Assembly: GCA_024206195.1 (NCBI GenBank)
Contig: JAAGZO010000966.1
Coordinates: 124,001-188,000 of the forward strand
Origin: a bacterium
Lineage (GTDB): Archaea; Nanoarchaeota; Nanoarchaeia; Woesearchaeales; UBA10216
Length of the DNA: 64,000 nt
Reading direction: 5' to 3'
The notes under the pieces are model-generated. The model was not told the origin of the DNA and ran no database searches. It was given only the letters and a program-made list of their open reading frames with translations. Every line of letters starts with the position of its first letter. Position 1 is the first letter of the stretch. Positions 51,344-59,090 of the stretch are shown piece by piece. The position numbers were made by a program, and so were the translations under genes.

Positions 51344-51562
51344 ATGTTTTTATTGAATGTTTTGGCTAGTCATAATGATCGTTTAAAGAAAGAGTTGCTT
51401 AAGGGTAGTACTTACTATAACGAACGTTATAAGGTGTGGTGCTGCCCGTCCTGTAGGACTTTGAATAGGTATTCTGATACTTTTGGAGAGTCTTGCAGAA
51501 ATTGTGGGGAGGATCATACTTTAGATTGGGATAAGTTTATAGTATATCCTGAAGAGCTTTGA
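51344..51562 (+). CDS. Zinc-ribbon protein, 72 aa
   Basis: ATG 51344 directly after the tRNA-Gln-like gene. WCCPSCRTLN and CRNCGEDHTLDWDKF form a two-knuckle zinc ribbon. One of a set with 53624, 54564 and 56769. Confidence 0.65.
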   Translation: MFLLNVLASHNDRLKKELLKGSTYYNERYKVWCCPSCRTLNRYSDTFGESCRNCGEDHTLDWDKFIVYPEEL

Positions 51563-51567
51563 GTTTT

Positions 51568-51643
51568 TGCTCCCTTAGTTCAATCGCGCAGAATACAGGC
51601 CCGATAAGCCTGCGGTTCCTGGTTCAAATCCAGGAGGGGGCAT
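51568..51643 (+). tRNA. tRNA-Ile (GAT), C33
   Basis: Acceptor TGCTCCC/GGGGGCA, anticodon stem CAGGC/GCCTG, loop CCGATAA with C at position 33, T arm CCTGG-TTCAAAT-CCAGG. Confidence 0.9.
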
Positions 51644-51692
51644 TTTTATAGTTCTTTGATTACGGAGAAGATAAGGAGCTAAAAAACTATAT

Positions 51693-51848
51693 TTGAGTTG
51701 GTTGGAATTTAAGCAAGATGGCGCGTTTCTTGGAATCTGTCGACTTGTTGCTAGTGTTCTTCGAGATATGGAAAGTAGCGGTGAAGAAATTCCAGTACTG
51801 TTAATGCTACGCGGCCTTGTGGAAAATTACAAGTTGAATAATGCTTAG
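51693..51848 (+). CDS. Small unknown protein, 51 aa
   Basis: TTG start, AAGGAGCT 13 bases upstream. MSWLEFKQDGAFLGICRLVA, helical C-terminus. Function unknown. Confidence 0.45.
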   Translation: MSWLEFKQDGAFLGICRLVASVLRDMESSGEEIPVLLMLRGLVENYKLNNA

Positions 51849-51856
51849 TTACTATA

Positions 51857-51997
51857 ATGGAACATGATGAATTTTGTAATTGTGCAGATTGTTGGTGGGC
51901 GACTTGTGGGTGTATTGTAGGTGAAGGGTGTCCTTTGGATCATATTCACGATTCTGAAGAATTTATAGAGGAGTCGGATTCTGATGGTACATTTTGA
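51857..51997 (+). CDS. Cysteine-rich peptide, 46 aa
   Basis: MEHDEFCNCADCWWATCGCI followed by an acidic tail. Six cysteines in C-x-C and C-x2-C patterns may bind metal. Overlaps the next gene. Confidence 0.5.
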   Translation: MEHDEFCNCADCWWATCGCIVGEGCPLDHIHDSEEFIEESDSDGTF

Positions 51998-52217
51998 TTT
52001 TGTTTTAAGTGATTTAGATGCGCAGAATCTTTTCGATATTATTCAGTCTGAAGTATGTCGTTGTTTAGAGAAGAAACTTTCTTTGCTATTTGATATTCAG
52101 GCTTCTGATAAGGATACGGATTCTTTAAAAGTAGAATATGATTGGTATGGTAAGCATATCGTTTATTTAACTGACTTGAAGAGTCAAATGCAGAATAAGA
52201 GAGTTAAAGGTCTATGA
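51984..52217 (+). CDS. Unknown helical protein, 77 aa
   Basis: MVHFDFVLSDLDAQNLFDII start, helical, with VYLTDLKSQM at the end. ATGA overlap with the next gene. Confidence 0.6.
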   Translation: MVHFDFVLSDLDAQNLFDIIQSEVCRCLEKKLSLLFDIQASDKDTDSLKVEYDWYGKHIVYLTDLKSQMQNKRVKGL

Positions 52218-52450
52218 TTAAGCTTTTTCTACGTATATTTCTTGATCGATTTATAGATTTTTTCTATACTTGCGGGTTTGCAGACTATTTGTATAGTAGT
52301 GATAGATTTGGGAAAGTTAAGCTTGTATATAGTTGGTTAGTAAGCCTTAAAAAATTTGTTAACATGCAATTTACATTAGAAGATAATGTTAGTTTGTCTT
52401 CTAGGTTAAGATTATGGTGGGCTTACCGACCGTGGCCTTGGCCTAGTTAG
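52214..52450 (+). CDS. Basic aromatic protein, 78 aa
   Basis: MIKLFLRIFLDRFIDFFYTC start, ending WWAYRPWPWPS. Possibly membrane-associated. Precedes the ferredoxin by 11 bases. Confidence 0.6.
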   Translation: MIKLFLRIFLDRFIDFFYTCGFADYLYSSDRFGKVKLVYSWLVSLKKFVNMQFTLEDNVSLSSRLRLWWAYRPWPWPS

Positions 52451-52461
52451 GGAGTTTATCT

Positions 52462-52683
52462 ATGTTTTTAGTTGATAATACTTTATGTAATGGTTGTGGT
52501 TCTTGTCTAGCAGTTTGTCCTTTTTTATCAATTATTTTACGTAATGGAAAAGCTTATGTTATGCAAGACTCTTGCGCATTGTGCGGAACTTGTGTTTCAA
52601 ACTGTCCAAAGGGGGCTATCTACACAAAAGGCTACCCGAGTAGTGTAGGAAGTGGGCAGGATAGTAGAATTGAAAAAGCTTAG
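52462..52683 (+). CDS. 2[4Fe-4S] ferredoxin
   Basis: A 73-residue protein with both clusters: CNGCGSCLAVCP (residues 9-20) and CALCGTCVSNCPKGAI (residues 38-53). This is a bacterial-type low-potential electron carrier. The partner enzyme is not visible nearby. ATG after AGGGAGTTTATCT. Confidence 0.92.
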   Translation: MFLVDNTLCNGCGSCLAVCPFLSIILRNGKAYVMQDSCALCGTCVSNCPKGAIYTKGYPSSVGSGQDSRIEKA

Positions 52684-52696
52684 AGGTGGATTTTAA

Positions 52697-53563
52697 ATGG
52701 TAAGTAATGATAATTTTTATATCAGGTATTTGTCCGATGGTAGCGAAGTTGCTGTTATGAGAGGTATTAAAAGTGATTCTAATGCTGGACATAAGAGTTA
52801 CTTAGTTTGTAATGTTGTTGTTCAGGGAGGTGAAGAAGGTATTGACTTCGAGCATCCCTTTACAGTTTCTAAAATTTATGACTCTCCTCCGGTTAAGAAG
52901 AAATTTGAGGAAGTTGTAGAGCTTGAGAAAAAAGTTGAACAGCTTCGGGAAGAGATTTATTCTTTAGAGAATAAAAAGTCGTCTTTGACTCCGCATTGTG
53001 AAGAGTTACGTAAGCAGTCTTGGCTACAGAAAATCGATGATTTTCTAGAGTTTAAGTATACTCATCTTGTTATTGAACCTTCTTTTGGCAATCCGGGTAT
53101 TGTAGAAGCTACTAAAGACGCTTTAAGTCCGTATGGTGACTTGCGGATTTTGACTTTAAATTATAAAAGGGGTGTCGATTTTACTTGGAAATTATTTCAG
53201 TATGGTAGTGGTTCTGGGAGGTACGATTCTGTTCATCCTTGCTTTTCGTATAATGAAGCAGTCGAGAAATTACAAGTTATTGTAAAGCAGATGAACTTGT
53301 TTGATGAGGCTGTTGTTAGTCTTGATAAAATGAAATCGACTGTAGAGTTTGCTTTTAAGTATGGAATTAAGGTTCCCGTCGATTACTTTATAACGTATTA
53401 TAAGAAGATTGAAGATAGTAAAAGGGCCCTTATAGAAAAGAGGAAGCGCGAGATTAGCAAAATTGAGTTGGACAAGAAGCTTGCAAGAGACAATTTGCTT
53501 AAATGGTCTGCAGTTAAGCGGGAAAAAGAGGGGAAGGGCGGCAAGAATGGTAGTAATATTTAG
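52697..53563 (+). CDS. Coiled-coil protein, 288 aa
   Basis: ATG after AGAGGTGGATTTTAA. A beta N-terminus, then a long coiled coil (KKFEEVVELEKKVEQLREEI), an alpha/beta section, and a basic coiled C-terminus rich in Lys and Arg. Function unknown; could be structural or scaffolding. Confidence 0.7.
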   Translation: MVSNDNFYIRYLSDGSEVAVMRGIKSDSNAGHKSYLVCNVVVQGGEEGIDFEHPFTVSKIYDSPPVKKKFEEVVELEKKVEQLREEIYSLENKKSSLTPHCEELRKQSWLQKIDDFLEFKYTHLVIEPSFGNPGIVEATKDALSPYGDLRILTLNYKRGVDFTWKLFQYGSGSGRYDSVHPCFSYNEAVEKLQVIVKQMNLFDEAVVSLDKMKSTVEFAFKYGIKVPVDYFITYYKKIEDSKRALIEKRKREISKIELDKKLARDNLLKWSAVKREKEGKGGKNGSNI

Positions 53564-53623
53564 TAATAAAATAACATAAGAGGCTTAGACAACTTGGCAG
53601 AAAAATGAGAGAAGAAGACTATT

Positions 53624-53830
53624 ATGATTAAATTTTTACGTCATATTTATAATTTTTTTGTAAAGTATGTTGTTGTTGTAGACGACGAAGACTTATCTAA
53701 TATGGAAGAGACTTATCTTCCTTATTGTAAATGTTCGGCTTGCAGCTGTCCATCTGTTGAAGTTTACTCGAACTATTGTCGAGTTTGTGGCGCTATGCTT
53801 GTTTTTAAACATGTTAACGCGGAAAATTAA
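53624..53830 (+). CDS. Zinc-ribbon protein, 68 aa
   Basis: Hydrophobic N-terminus (MIKFLRHIYNFFVKYVVVVD) and YCKCSACSCPS...YCRVCGAMLVFK ribbon. Same plan as the genes at 53833 and 56769. Confidence 0.65.
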   Translation: MIKFLRHIYNFFVKYVVVVDDEDLSNMEETYLPYCKCSACSCPSVEVYSNYCRVCGAMLVFKHVNAEN

Positions 53831-53832
53831 TT

Positions 53833-54037
53833 ATGTTGGATGGTGTAAAGAAGTTTTTAGGCATTCGGACGGGTGTAAAGGTTGTAACAGTTTTTTTAGA
53901 TAGTCGTTTAAAAGGTGTTGGAAGTTCATGCTCAGTGGTATGAATGTTCAAATTGTGATTACAACAATATTTTAAGCACGTTTAACTATTGTCCTATTTG
54001 TGGGGCTGCTTTAAATTTTGTTGGGAGTAAACTCTGA
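53833..54037 (+). pseudogene. Zinc-ribbon gene broken by frameshift
   Basis: Frame 1 from ATG 53833 (MLDGVKKFLGIRTGVKVVTV) stops at 53941. The frame one base on, from about 53918, reads LEVHAQWYECSNCDYNNILS and YCPICGAALNF to 54037. Together they match the plan of the neighbouring zinc-ribbon genes. A T7 run at 53891 is a likely indel site. Confidence 0.55.
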
Positions 54038-54096
54038 TTTAATTTCTTATACAGTGAAGGTTATGCATGTAAACATACATAACTAGAGTTAAGAAT

Positions 54097-54567
54097 ATGG
54101 CAAAGTCGCTAAACAAAAAATTAACAGATGCAGGAAAGGGAAAGAGTGAAAGGAGAGAAGATCGGAAGATTCATAAAGAGGCTCGGAAGACAGCTAGAAC
54201 AACGGGTAAAAGTGTAAAGCAGACTTTTAATGAGCTTAAGAAGTCAAGGTATAAGAAAGAAGCTGAAGAAGCTCATGGAAGAAAGTTCGTTGCTCCTGGT
54301 GCTTTTACTACTAGTAGAGGTGGAAAGCTGCCTAGGATTCCTGGCCCTACTCCGCAGAAAATACGTAGAGTCGAGCGTGCTCAGGCACGAGATGAGGCTT
54401 TAGCAAAACTTTCTTTTAAGGAGAGGCTTGCAAAGATTACAGAGAAGGAGAGTAGAGGATTAAATGTTAGTAAGGAAAAGAATAGATTACTCAAAAGGAT
54501 AGAAAAGTCTAAAGTGGAAAAGAAGGAGAAGAAAAGTAAAAGTAAGGATAAGGAGGATAAGGAATGA
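54097..54567 (+). CDS. Highly basic protein, 156 aa
   Basis: Lys/Arg-rich throughout (KSERREDRKIHKEARKTART), with a small proline-glycine middle (GGKLPRIPGPTPQK) and a Lys/Glu tail. Probably a nucleic-acid-binding or DNA-packing protein. ATGA overlap with the next gene. Confidence 0.7.
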   Translation: MAKSLNKKLTDAGKGKSERREDRKIHKEARKTARTTGKSVKQTFNELKKSRYKKEAEEAHGRKFVAPGAFTTSRGGKLPRIPGPTPQKIRRVERAQARDEALAKLSFKERLAKITEKESRGLNVSKEKNRLLKRIEKSKVEKKEKKSKSKDKEDKE

Positions 54568-54770
54568 ATTCTAAGTTTCCTGTTATTACTGAAGCAAATG
54601 ATGACGGTCCCAATGAAGTTTTTAGTTATCACTGGTACAGATGCCCAAATCCAGAGTGTTTTTCGATAGATGATAAATTTATAAAACATCATGGAACTGT
54701 TTTGACTTGGTGGGACTATTGTCCTTATTGCGGTTGTAAGTTAACTTTTAAAGAGGGTTTACCTGATTAA
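54564..54770 (+). CDS. Zinc-ribbon protein, 68 aa
   Basis: YRCPNPECFSIDDKFIKHHG and YCPYCGCKLTFKEG form a zinc ribbon. One of the paralogous short zinc-ribbon set in 51-57 kb. Confidence 0.7.
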   Translation: MNSKFPVITEANDDGPNEVFSYHWYRCPNPECFSIDDKFIKHHGTVLTWWDYCPYCGCKLTFKEGLPD

Positions 54771-54779
54771 GAGGTTATT

Positions 54780-54977
54780 ATGAGTGAACGTTACGATTGT
54801 CACGATAAAATAGATGAAGCAGCAGATTTAGCTATGGAAGCTGTGAAAAAGCTTTGGGAGGTCATATCTGGGGAGGTTTATGTAACTGATGAACTTATCT
54901 CAAAAGTACGTATGGATCAATTAGTTGATGTTCATCATGATCTTCTTTTATTTCAGAGACGTATCTCTTCAATATGA
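54780..54977 (+). CDS. Unknown helical protein, 65 aa
   Basis: MSERYDCHDKIDEAADLAME start, helical. ATGA overlap with the next gene. Confidence 0.65.
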   Translation: MSERYDCHDKIDEAADLAMEAVKKLWEVISGEVYVTDELISKVRMDQLVDVHHDLLLFQRRISSI

Positions 54978-55309
54978 TATTAGCTGCTGGAAAGTATAGA
55001 ATAAATCCTGATTGTGTTAATGATAGAACTGTTATAGCAGCTTATTTGAAGCCGAGTGGTGAAGTTTATGTTTTAAGAAGTTCTGTTAACATTAATTGTG
55101 GAAAAGAGTACTCTTTTGAGAATATTGATGGGACTAGTGATCCGATTGGGAGGGGTGGTCATTCTATTGAAAGTTGCCTCAATGACTTGTTTTCTTTGAC
55201 AGATATTATTAATGTTGTAAACGTACATTTTTTTGAGAGTCCTGAGTATTTTTATAGTTGGTTGTGTCTTACTTTATATAATGGGTCTGATTCTGAGGAG
55301 GAAAAATGA
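54974..55309 (+). CDS. Expanded-family protein, 111 aa
   Basis: Strand TVIAAYLKPSGEVYVLRSS, aromatic KEYSFENIDG, helix SIESCLNDLFSL, then VNVHFFESPEYFYSWL, which is the family's final strand plus F-x-S-x-x-(E/D)-x-x-x-W-L signature. Coupled both sides by ATGA overlaps. Confidence 0.7.
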   Translation: MILAAGKYRINPDCVNDRTVIAAYLKPSGEVYVLRSSVNINCGKEYSFENIDGTSDPIGRGGHSIESCLNDLFSLTDIINVVNVHFFESPEYFYSWLCLTLYNGSDSEEEK

Positions 55310-55926
55310 GTTCAGTAGAAGTTTTATCTGAAAGAGGTTTAGATTCTCTTGTGTCTTTTATATTTGAGTCTGGTACTCTTAAACGTATACAGAGGAGTCA
55401 TTGTCAGACTTTGGGTACATCTGATCTTATTGATAATATTGCTACTCATTCTTTTCGGTGTGCTTTAATAGGGTTTCACTTGGCTATATGTGAAGATGTA
55501 GACCCTTTTGCAGTTGCAGTAATGTGTTTGCTTCATGATTTGAGTGAGACACGTTGCGGAGATCAAAATTGGGTACATAAGAGATATGTTGCTATAGATG
55601 AAGAGAAAATTACTGAGGAGCAGCTCTCATCTTTGCCAGTTTCTATACTTGGTCATAGTGCTTTAAGTATAGCTCGTGAGTATCATCGTCGAGAAAGTAT
55701 TGAGTCAAAGATAGCTAAAGATGCTGATGTTCTTGAACAGGTCTGTCTTTTGAGAGAGTATGAGGATCATGGAGTGAAAGAAGCCTCTCTATGGTTGTCT
55801 CACTTTGAGGAAAATAATCCTATGTACAGTGATACAGCAAAGAATCTTCTTTCTAAAATAAAGTCTACTGACCTAAATGTTTGGTGGAAGGATATATATA
55901 CAAGGGAGAGGCGCCCTTCTGCTTAA
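55306..55926 (+). CDS. HD-domain hydrolase (YfbR/HDDC2-like)
   Basis: A 206-residue protein with ATHSFRCAL (first His), LLHDLSETRCGD (HD), a glutamate pair region (AIDEEKITEEQL) and IAKDADVLEQ (final Asp). This set is typical of YfbR-like 5'-deoxynucleotidases and relatives. It probably dephosphorylates nucleotides, perhaps to adjust phage nucleotide pools. Confidence 0.85.
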   Translation: MSSVEVLSERGLDSLVSFIFESGTLKRIQRSHCQTLGTSDLIDNIATHSFRCALIGFHLAICEDVDPFAVAVMCLLHDLSETRCGDQNWVHKRYVAIDEEKITEEQLSSLPVSILGHSALSIAREYHRRESIESKIAKDADVLEQVCLLREYEDHGVKEASLWLSHFEENNPMYSDTAKNLLSKIKSTDLNVWWKDIYTRERRPSA

Positions 55927-55940
55927 ATATTTTTTTTAGT

Positions 55941-56414
55941 TTGATTGAGAAAATACTAATTTGTAGAGCTTGTGTGTCTGATCATAATAGAATTACTAAG
56001 ATCATTTCTGATCTTGGTTGGGCTGATGGTCTTGACTTAAGGGAGTTAAGTGATTCTATTTTTAGCATCATTTGTAAGAATACTAACTCTAGTGATTTTT
56101 ATGTGTATGTTGCTCGTTTAGAGAACAACTGTTCGACTGTATTAGGCTTTGTCTCTTTTTCTTTGTATAGAGATTTGCTTTTACCTTGTAGGAAGATTTA
56201 TGTATCACAGATAGCTGTAGATGAAGCTTATAGAAATTTGAGTATAGGAACTGCTTTTTTAGACAAGGTAAAGGAGATAGCAAGGGAGAAGGGGTGTTGT
56301 TCAGTAACTGTTCATTCAGATAGACTAAGTGAAGCTTATGAACGATCTTTTTACCAAAAAAATGGTTTTTTGGAATGGCCGGAAGTTGTGAATTTTTCTT
56401 GGGAGGCTAGTTAG
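55941..56414 (+). CDS. GNAT-family N-acetyltransferase
   Basis: TTG 55941 (MIEKILICRACVSDHNRITK) is the likely start. Motif A VSQIAVDEAYRNLSIGTAFL carries the acetyl-CoA loop (R-N-x-S-I-G-T-A), followed by SVTVHSDRLSEAYERSFYQK and NGF. Substrate unknown. Confidence 0.85.
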   Translation: MIEKILICRACVSDHNRITKIISDLGWADGLDLRELSDSIFSIICKNTNSSDFYVYVARLENNCSTVLGFVSFSLYRDLLLPCRKIYVSQIAVDEAYRNLSIGTAFLDKVKEIAREKGCCSVTVHSDRLSEAYERSFYQKNGFLEWPEVVNFSWEAS

Positions 56415-56768
56415 TAGCTGTAGGTAAGAATACAATATAGATAATTGATTTTTTGATTGAGCCTAGAGAGTGGGTTCGCTTTAGGGCAACCTTGGCGTAA
56501 TTGGGCTTTGGGGAAGATTGTGCGGCTAACCCTACGATGCAAAGCGGCAATTTACTCAGGGACTAGTAACCGCCTAGGGGTGTGTGATGTATGTGAGTCT
56601 TTAGGCTCTTTCTTCTTATGTTATTTTTTGTTTATTATCAGTTTGCTTAGGGTGGTACTGGGTCAGTTGCTTAACTCCTGCTCAGTAATACTTACGCGGT
56701 ATAGTTAAGATACGGCAGCGTAAATATGGGTGTATAGTTGGTGACTCTAAGTAAGCTTTATTGTAAGT
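56415..56768 (+). ncRNA. 350-base untranslated, probably structured stretch
   Basis: GC-rich islands in an AT-rich genome, with segments such as GGCAACCTTGGCGTAATTGG, GCGGCTAACCCTACG and CCGCCTAGGGG. An 83-codon frame crosses it but has RNA-like composition and no homologous feel. A hairpin GAGTCTTTAGGCTC near 56597 precedes a T-rich run. Family unknown. Confidence 0.4.
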
Positions 56769-56969
56769 ATGATTAAAGCTTTTATTATTAGTAAGTTTAG
56801 TAGGATTATCAAAAAAACTTTTACTATTGATCCTAAACATTGTATTGGTTGGAAAGACTCTTCTACTATATGCTACTCTTGTCCTTCTTGTAAAGGGGAT
56901 GTATTAAGTGGATCAAAATATTGTTGTAGTTGTGGTGCTCGCTTGAATTGGGAAAAAATAGTGGGGTAG
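56769..56969 (+). CDS. Zinc-ribbon protein, 66 aa
   Basis: Basic hydrophobic N-terminus (MIKAFIISKFSRIIKKTFTI), then CYSCPSCKGDVLSGSKYCCS and CGARLNWEKIVG ribbon. Paralogue of 53624. Confidence 0.7.
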   Translation: MIKAFIISKFSRIIKKTFTIDPKHCIGWKDSSTICYSCPSCKGDVLSGSKYCCSCGARLNWEKIVG

Positions 56970-56979
56970 TTAAGACATT

Positions 56980-57315
56980 ATGAAGAAGTCTGTAGAAGTA
57001 GTGGGTAATATTGTTTATTTTCATGCTTATACTGTTGAGGATATATACGATAGTATGGTTAAGTGGCAGAAAGAGAATCGTAGGGACTTTCTTTCTGTCA
57101 GTATTACAGATACTACTACAGGCTGTAGCTGTATTGCAGTATTTTCTGACGGGGTAATTTTAGCCGATGAGACAGAAGATGCTAAGTTTGCTAAGTTGAA
57201 AGTTGTTATCGAAACTGCTGATCGTAAAACCTTGTTTGGGGTTTTAACTAATTTAGCAAATTCAGATCAAGAGTTACTCTTTCTTTTGAAAAGTGTTTTT
57301 TGGGCTTTAGCTTAA
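56980..57315 (+). CDS. Unknown protein, 111 aa, 'YF-AY' paralogue A
   Basis: VYFHAYTVEDIYDSMVKWQK-ENRRDF corresponds to LYFEAYSVRELYKLMRSWQS-DHRREI in the protein at 57641. Alpha/beta followed by helices. Function unknown. Confidence 0.7.
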   Translation: MKKSVEVVGNIVYFHAYTVEDIYDSMVKWQKENRRDFLSVSITDTTTGCSCIAVFSDGVILADETEDAKFAKLKVVIETADRKTLFGVLTNLANSDQELLFLLKSVFWALA

Positions 57316-57355
57316 GAGGGAAAGTTTTTTTTCCTTGTGTCAAGGAGTTAGTAAT

Positions 57356-57613
57356 ATGACTATTTACGTTGAGGAATGGGATCGTTATATACCTTTAACT
57401 ACTTATATTAGGCAAGTACTTGAACCGACTTCTAGTGAAAAAGGTATTTTGGAGAGGTTGCTTAGTGATTATGTCAATCTTCAGGAGTCTTACGCAAGAC
57501 TAATAGATACTCTTGCAGATAAAAATGTTTTAACGTTGGAAGAGATAGCTGATATTGTGCATAGTAATGGAGAGCGTTATACGATAGAAGTTGACAATGA
57601 AAGTAATGAGTAA
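57356..57613 (+). CDS. Unknown protein, 85 aa
   Basis: ATG 57356 after AAGGAGTTAGTAAT (MTIYVEEWDRYIPLTTYIRQ). Helical, acidic C-terminus. Lies between two paralogues. Confidence 0.65.
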   Translation: MTIYVEEWDRYIPLTTYIRQVLEPTSSEKGILERLLSDYVNLQESYARLIDTLADKNVLTLEEIADIVHSNGERYTIEVDNESNE

Positions 57614-57640
57614 AGGTGTACAATAAGCAAAATTGTAAAA

Positions 57641-57841
57641 ATGGAAGGTAAAAACAGTAAGAGTTTTAGTAATCTATTGTATTTTGAGGCTTATAGTGTA
57701 AGGGAATTGTATAAGCTTATGCGTAGTTGGCAGAGTGATCATAGAAGGGAAATCCCTTATTTTAATATTGTTAGTGAGTCTGATTTTTTTTCTTGTGTTG
57801 CTGTTGCTGGTAAACATCTTTCTTATAGGAGGGTTTGTTAG
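57641..57841 (+). CDS. Unknown protein, 66 aa, 'YF-AY' paralogue B (short)
   Basis: Matches the first 60 residues of 56980-57315 and then ends, so it may be a truncated duplicate. Confidence 0.6.
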   Translation: MEGKNSKSFSNLLYFEAYSVRELYKLMRSWQSDHRREIPYFNIVSESDFFSCVAVAGKHLSYRRVC

Positions 57842-57873
57842 CATTATTAATTAGTTGAAAAGGAAATATTATT

Positions 57874-58455
57874 ATGGATTTACAACTACATACTGAACTT
57901 TCAAAATTATTTACTAAAGTAGTAGATTTGATTTGTTTTGATGGATTCAACAAAGTCGTGTCGCAGACAGGACAAGACAAAGTCGTGTCGCAGACAGGAC
58001 CTATTTTATCGCTTTTTGTTGATAGTGAAGCTAACAAATACTTATTTCACTGGTGTGATGTTGTAGACGGTTTGAATAGATGGCTAGTATTTCCTGTAGA
58101 TCAGATACCTTTAGAGAGATATTTGCGTGTTGAATTATCACTTAGAGAATTAGTTATGGCAGTGGCTGAGCTGTATGTCGTTAACATTGATGATGATCTT
58201 CGTATTTGTAAATCATCTAAGTTTACTATAGACGAGATACAAGATTATTATCTTCCTGATATAGATTCTTTTTATGATTCTTCTCTTTTAGATTATCCTC
58301 AGCATGTTCTTTTGAGATCTATCCTTAATAGTTTCAGTAATACAGTTATTGCCGGAGTTCTTAAGGATATGATGCTTCATGATACTGAGTTGTTGTCTCT
58401 TATTGAAATAGCAAAAACTAAAAGGTTATCAATACATACAAGAAGAAGATTATAG
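57874..58455 (+). CDS. Unknown protein with 27-bp tandem duplication, 193 aa
   Basis: ATG after AAAAGGAAATATTATT. Residues about 29-46 hold the duplicated KVVSQTGQD/KVVSQTGP, encoded by the repeat at 57950-58000. The rest is alpha/beta and resembles other small proteins of this genome (LSLFVDSEANKYLFHWCDVV). Function unknown. Confidence 0.65.
   Translation: MDLQLHTELSKLFTKVVDLICFDGFNKVVSQTGQDKVVSQTGPILSLFVDSEANKYLFHWCDVVDGLNRWLVFPVDQIPLERYLRVELSLRELVMAVAELYVVNIDDDLRICKSSKFTIDEIQDYYLPDIDSFYDSSLLDYPQHVLLRSILNSFSNTVIAGVLKDMMLHDTELLSLIEIAKTKRLSIHTRRRL
57950..58000 (+). repeat. 27-bp tandem repeat, two copies
   Basis: ACAAAGTCGTGTCGCAGACA... repeats with a 27-base period (57950-57976, 57977-58000). 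The unit is richer in G+C than its surroundings. On the opposite strand it reads CPVCDTTLS, a short repeat peptide known from junk repeats of several bacteria, so the unit may have been inserted. Confidence 0.7.
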
Positions 58456-58487
58456 TATTTTGGATAGAAACTAGGAGATAAAAAATT

Positions 58488-58895
58488 ATGGAAGAATGGG
58501 TGATAGAAACAGCTTTAGAAAGCTGTAATAGGAATCTCGCAGCTACTGATTTGAAACTTCAGGTTGACAAATCTGATAAGCCTGGTAGTGAGAATATTTA
58601 TTATATATCATTAAGAGGTGAAAAGGGTGTAGGAGACCCGCTTACTGGTACTTGTAGTAGTAAGCGAGATGTAGCTCTAATGTTAGTAGCTATAAGTACT
58701 GTATTAGAAGGTTTGGTTTCTAATGGTGTGAGTATTACTTATCCGTTTAATAGCCTAAATTCTGCTGAATTAAAAACTATCCTTGAAAATGCAGATAGTA
58801 GTGCTTCTATTGTTTCTGCTATACTTAGTCTTCTAGAAGATGATAGTTCGGGAGAGTTATTTAGTAGTTTAGAAGAAGCTCTTACAGAACTTTAG
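58488..58895 (+). CDS. Unknown protein, 135 aa
   Basis: ATG after TAGGAGATAAAAAATT. Helical C-terminus with serine/acidic repeats (DDSSGELFSSLEEALTEL). No family recognised. Confidence 0.65.
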   Translation: MEEWVIETALESCNRNLAATDLKLQVDKSDKPGSENIYYISLRGEKGVGDPLTGTCSSKRDVALMLVAISTVLEGLVSNGVSITYPFNSLNSAELKTILENADSSASIVSAILSLLEDDSSGELFSSLEEALTEL

Positions 58896-58990
58896 GGAGA
58901 ATATAAAATCAGTTAACATTGAAGATACAGCTAGCCTTGATAGAAAGAAGCTGAGAACTTTACTTAAGCTTTTTGATACTGATTACACAA

Positions 58991-59079
58991 CAATCAATAC
59001 ATGAATGTATGTTACAGTGTAAGCTTGAAGAGTATATATTTATATGGAGTCCAAGATTTGGTGAAGTATTGAATGTGTA
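58991..59079 (+). pseudogene. Decayed fragment of the 371-aa gene found at 41781
   Basis: Bases 58991-59073 align without gaps to 42615-42697: 71 of 83 bases are identical and all 12 differences are transitions, nine of them toward A or T. The encoded peptide becomes CKLEEYIFIWSPRFGEVLN with several amino-acid changes, then stops at TAA 59078. Upstream similarity fades after a probable one-base shift. No start codon remains. It ends 11 bases before tRNA-Asn. Confidence 0.85.
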
Positions 59080-59090
59080 AATTGTTGAAT

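Noticed and set aside
56457..56708. An 83-aa protein
   Set aside because: Composition and local pairing look like RNA or decayed sequence, there is no ribosome binding site, and the protein lacks any coherent domain.
57771..58037. Minus-strand frame containing CPVCDTTL repeats
   Set aside because: It is the opposite strand of the 27-bp repeat within a well-placed plus-strand gene, without a ribosome binding site.
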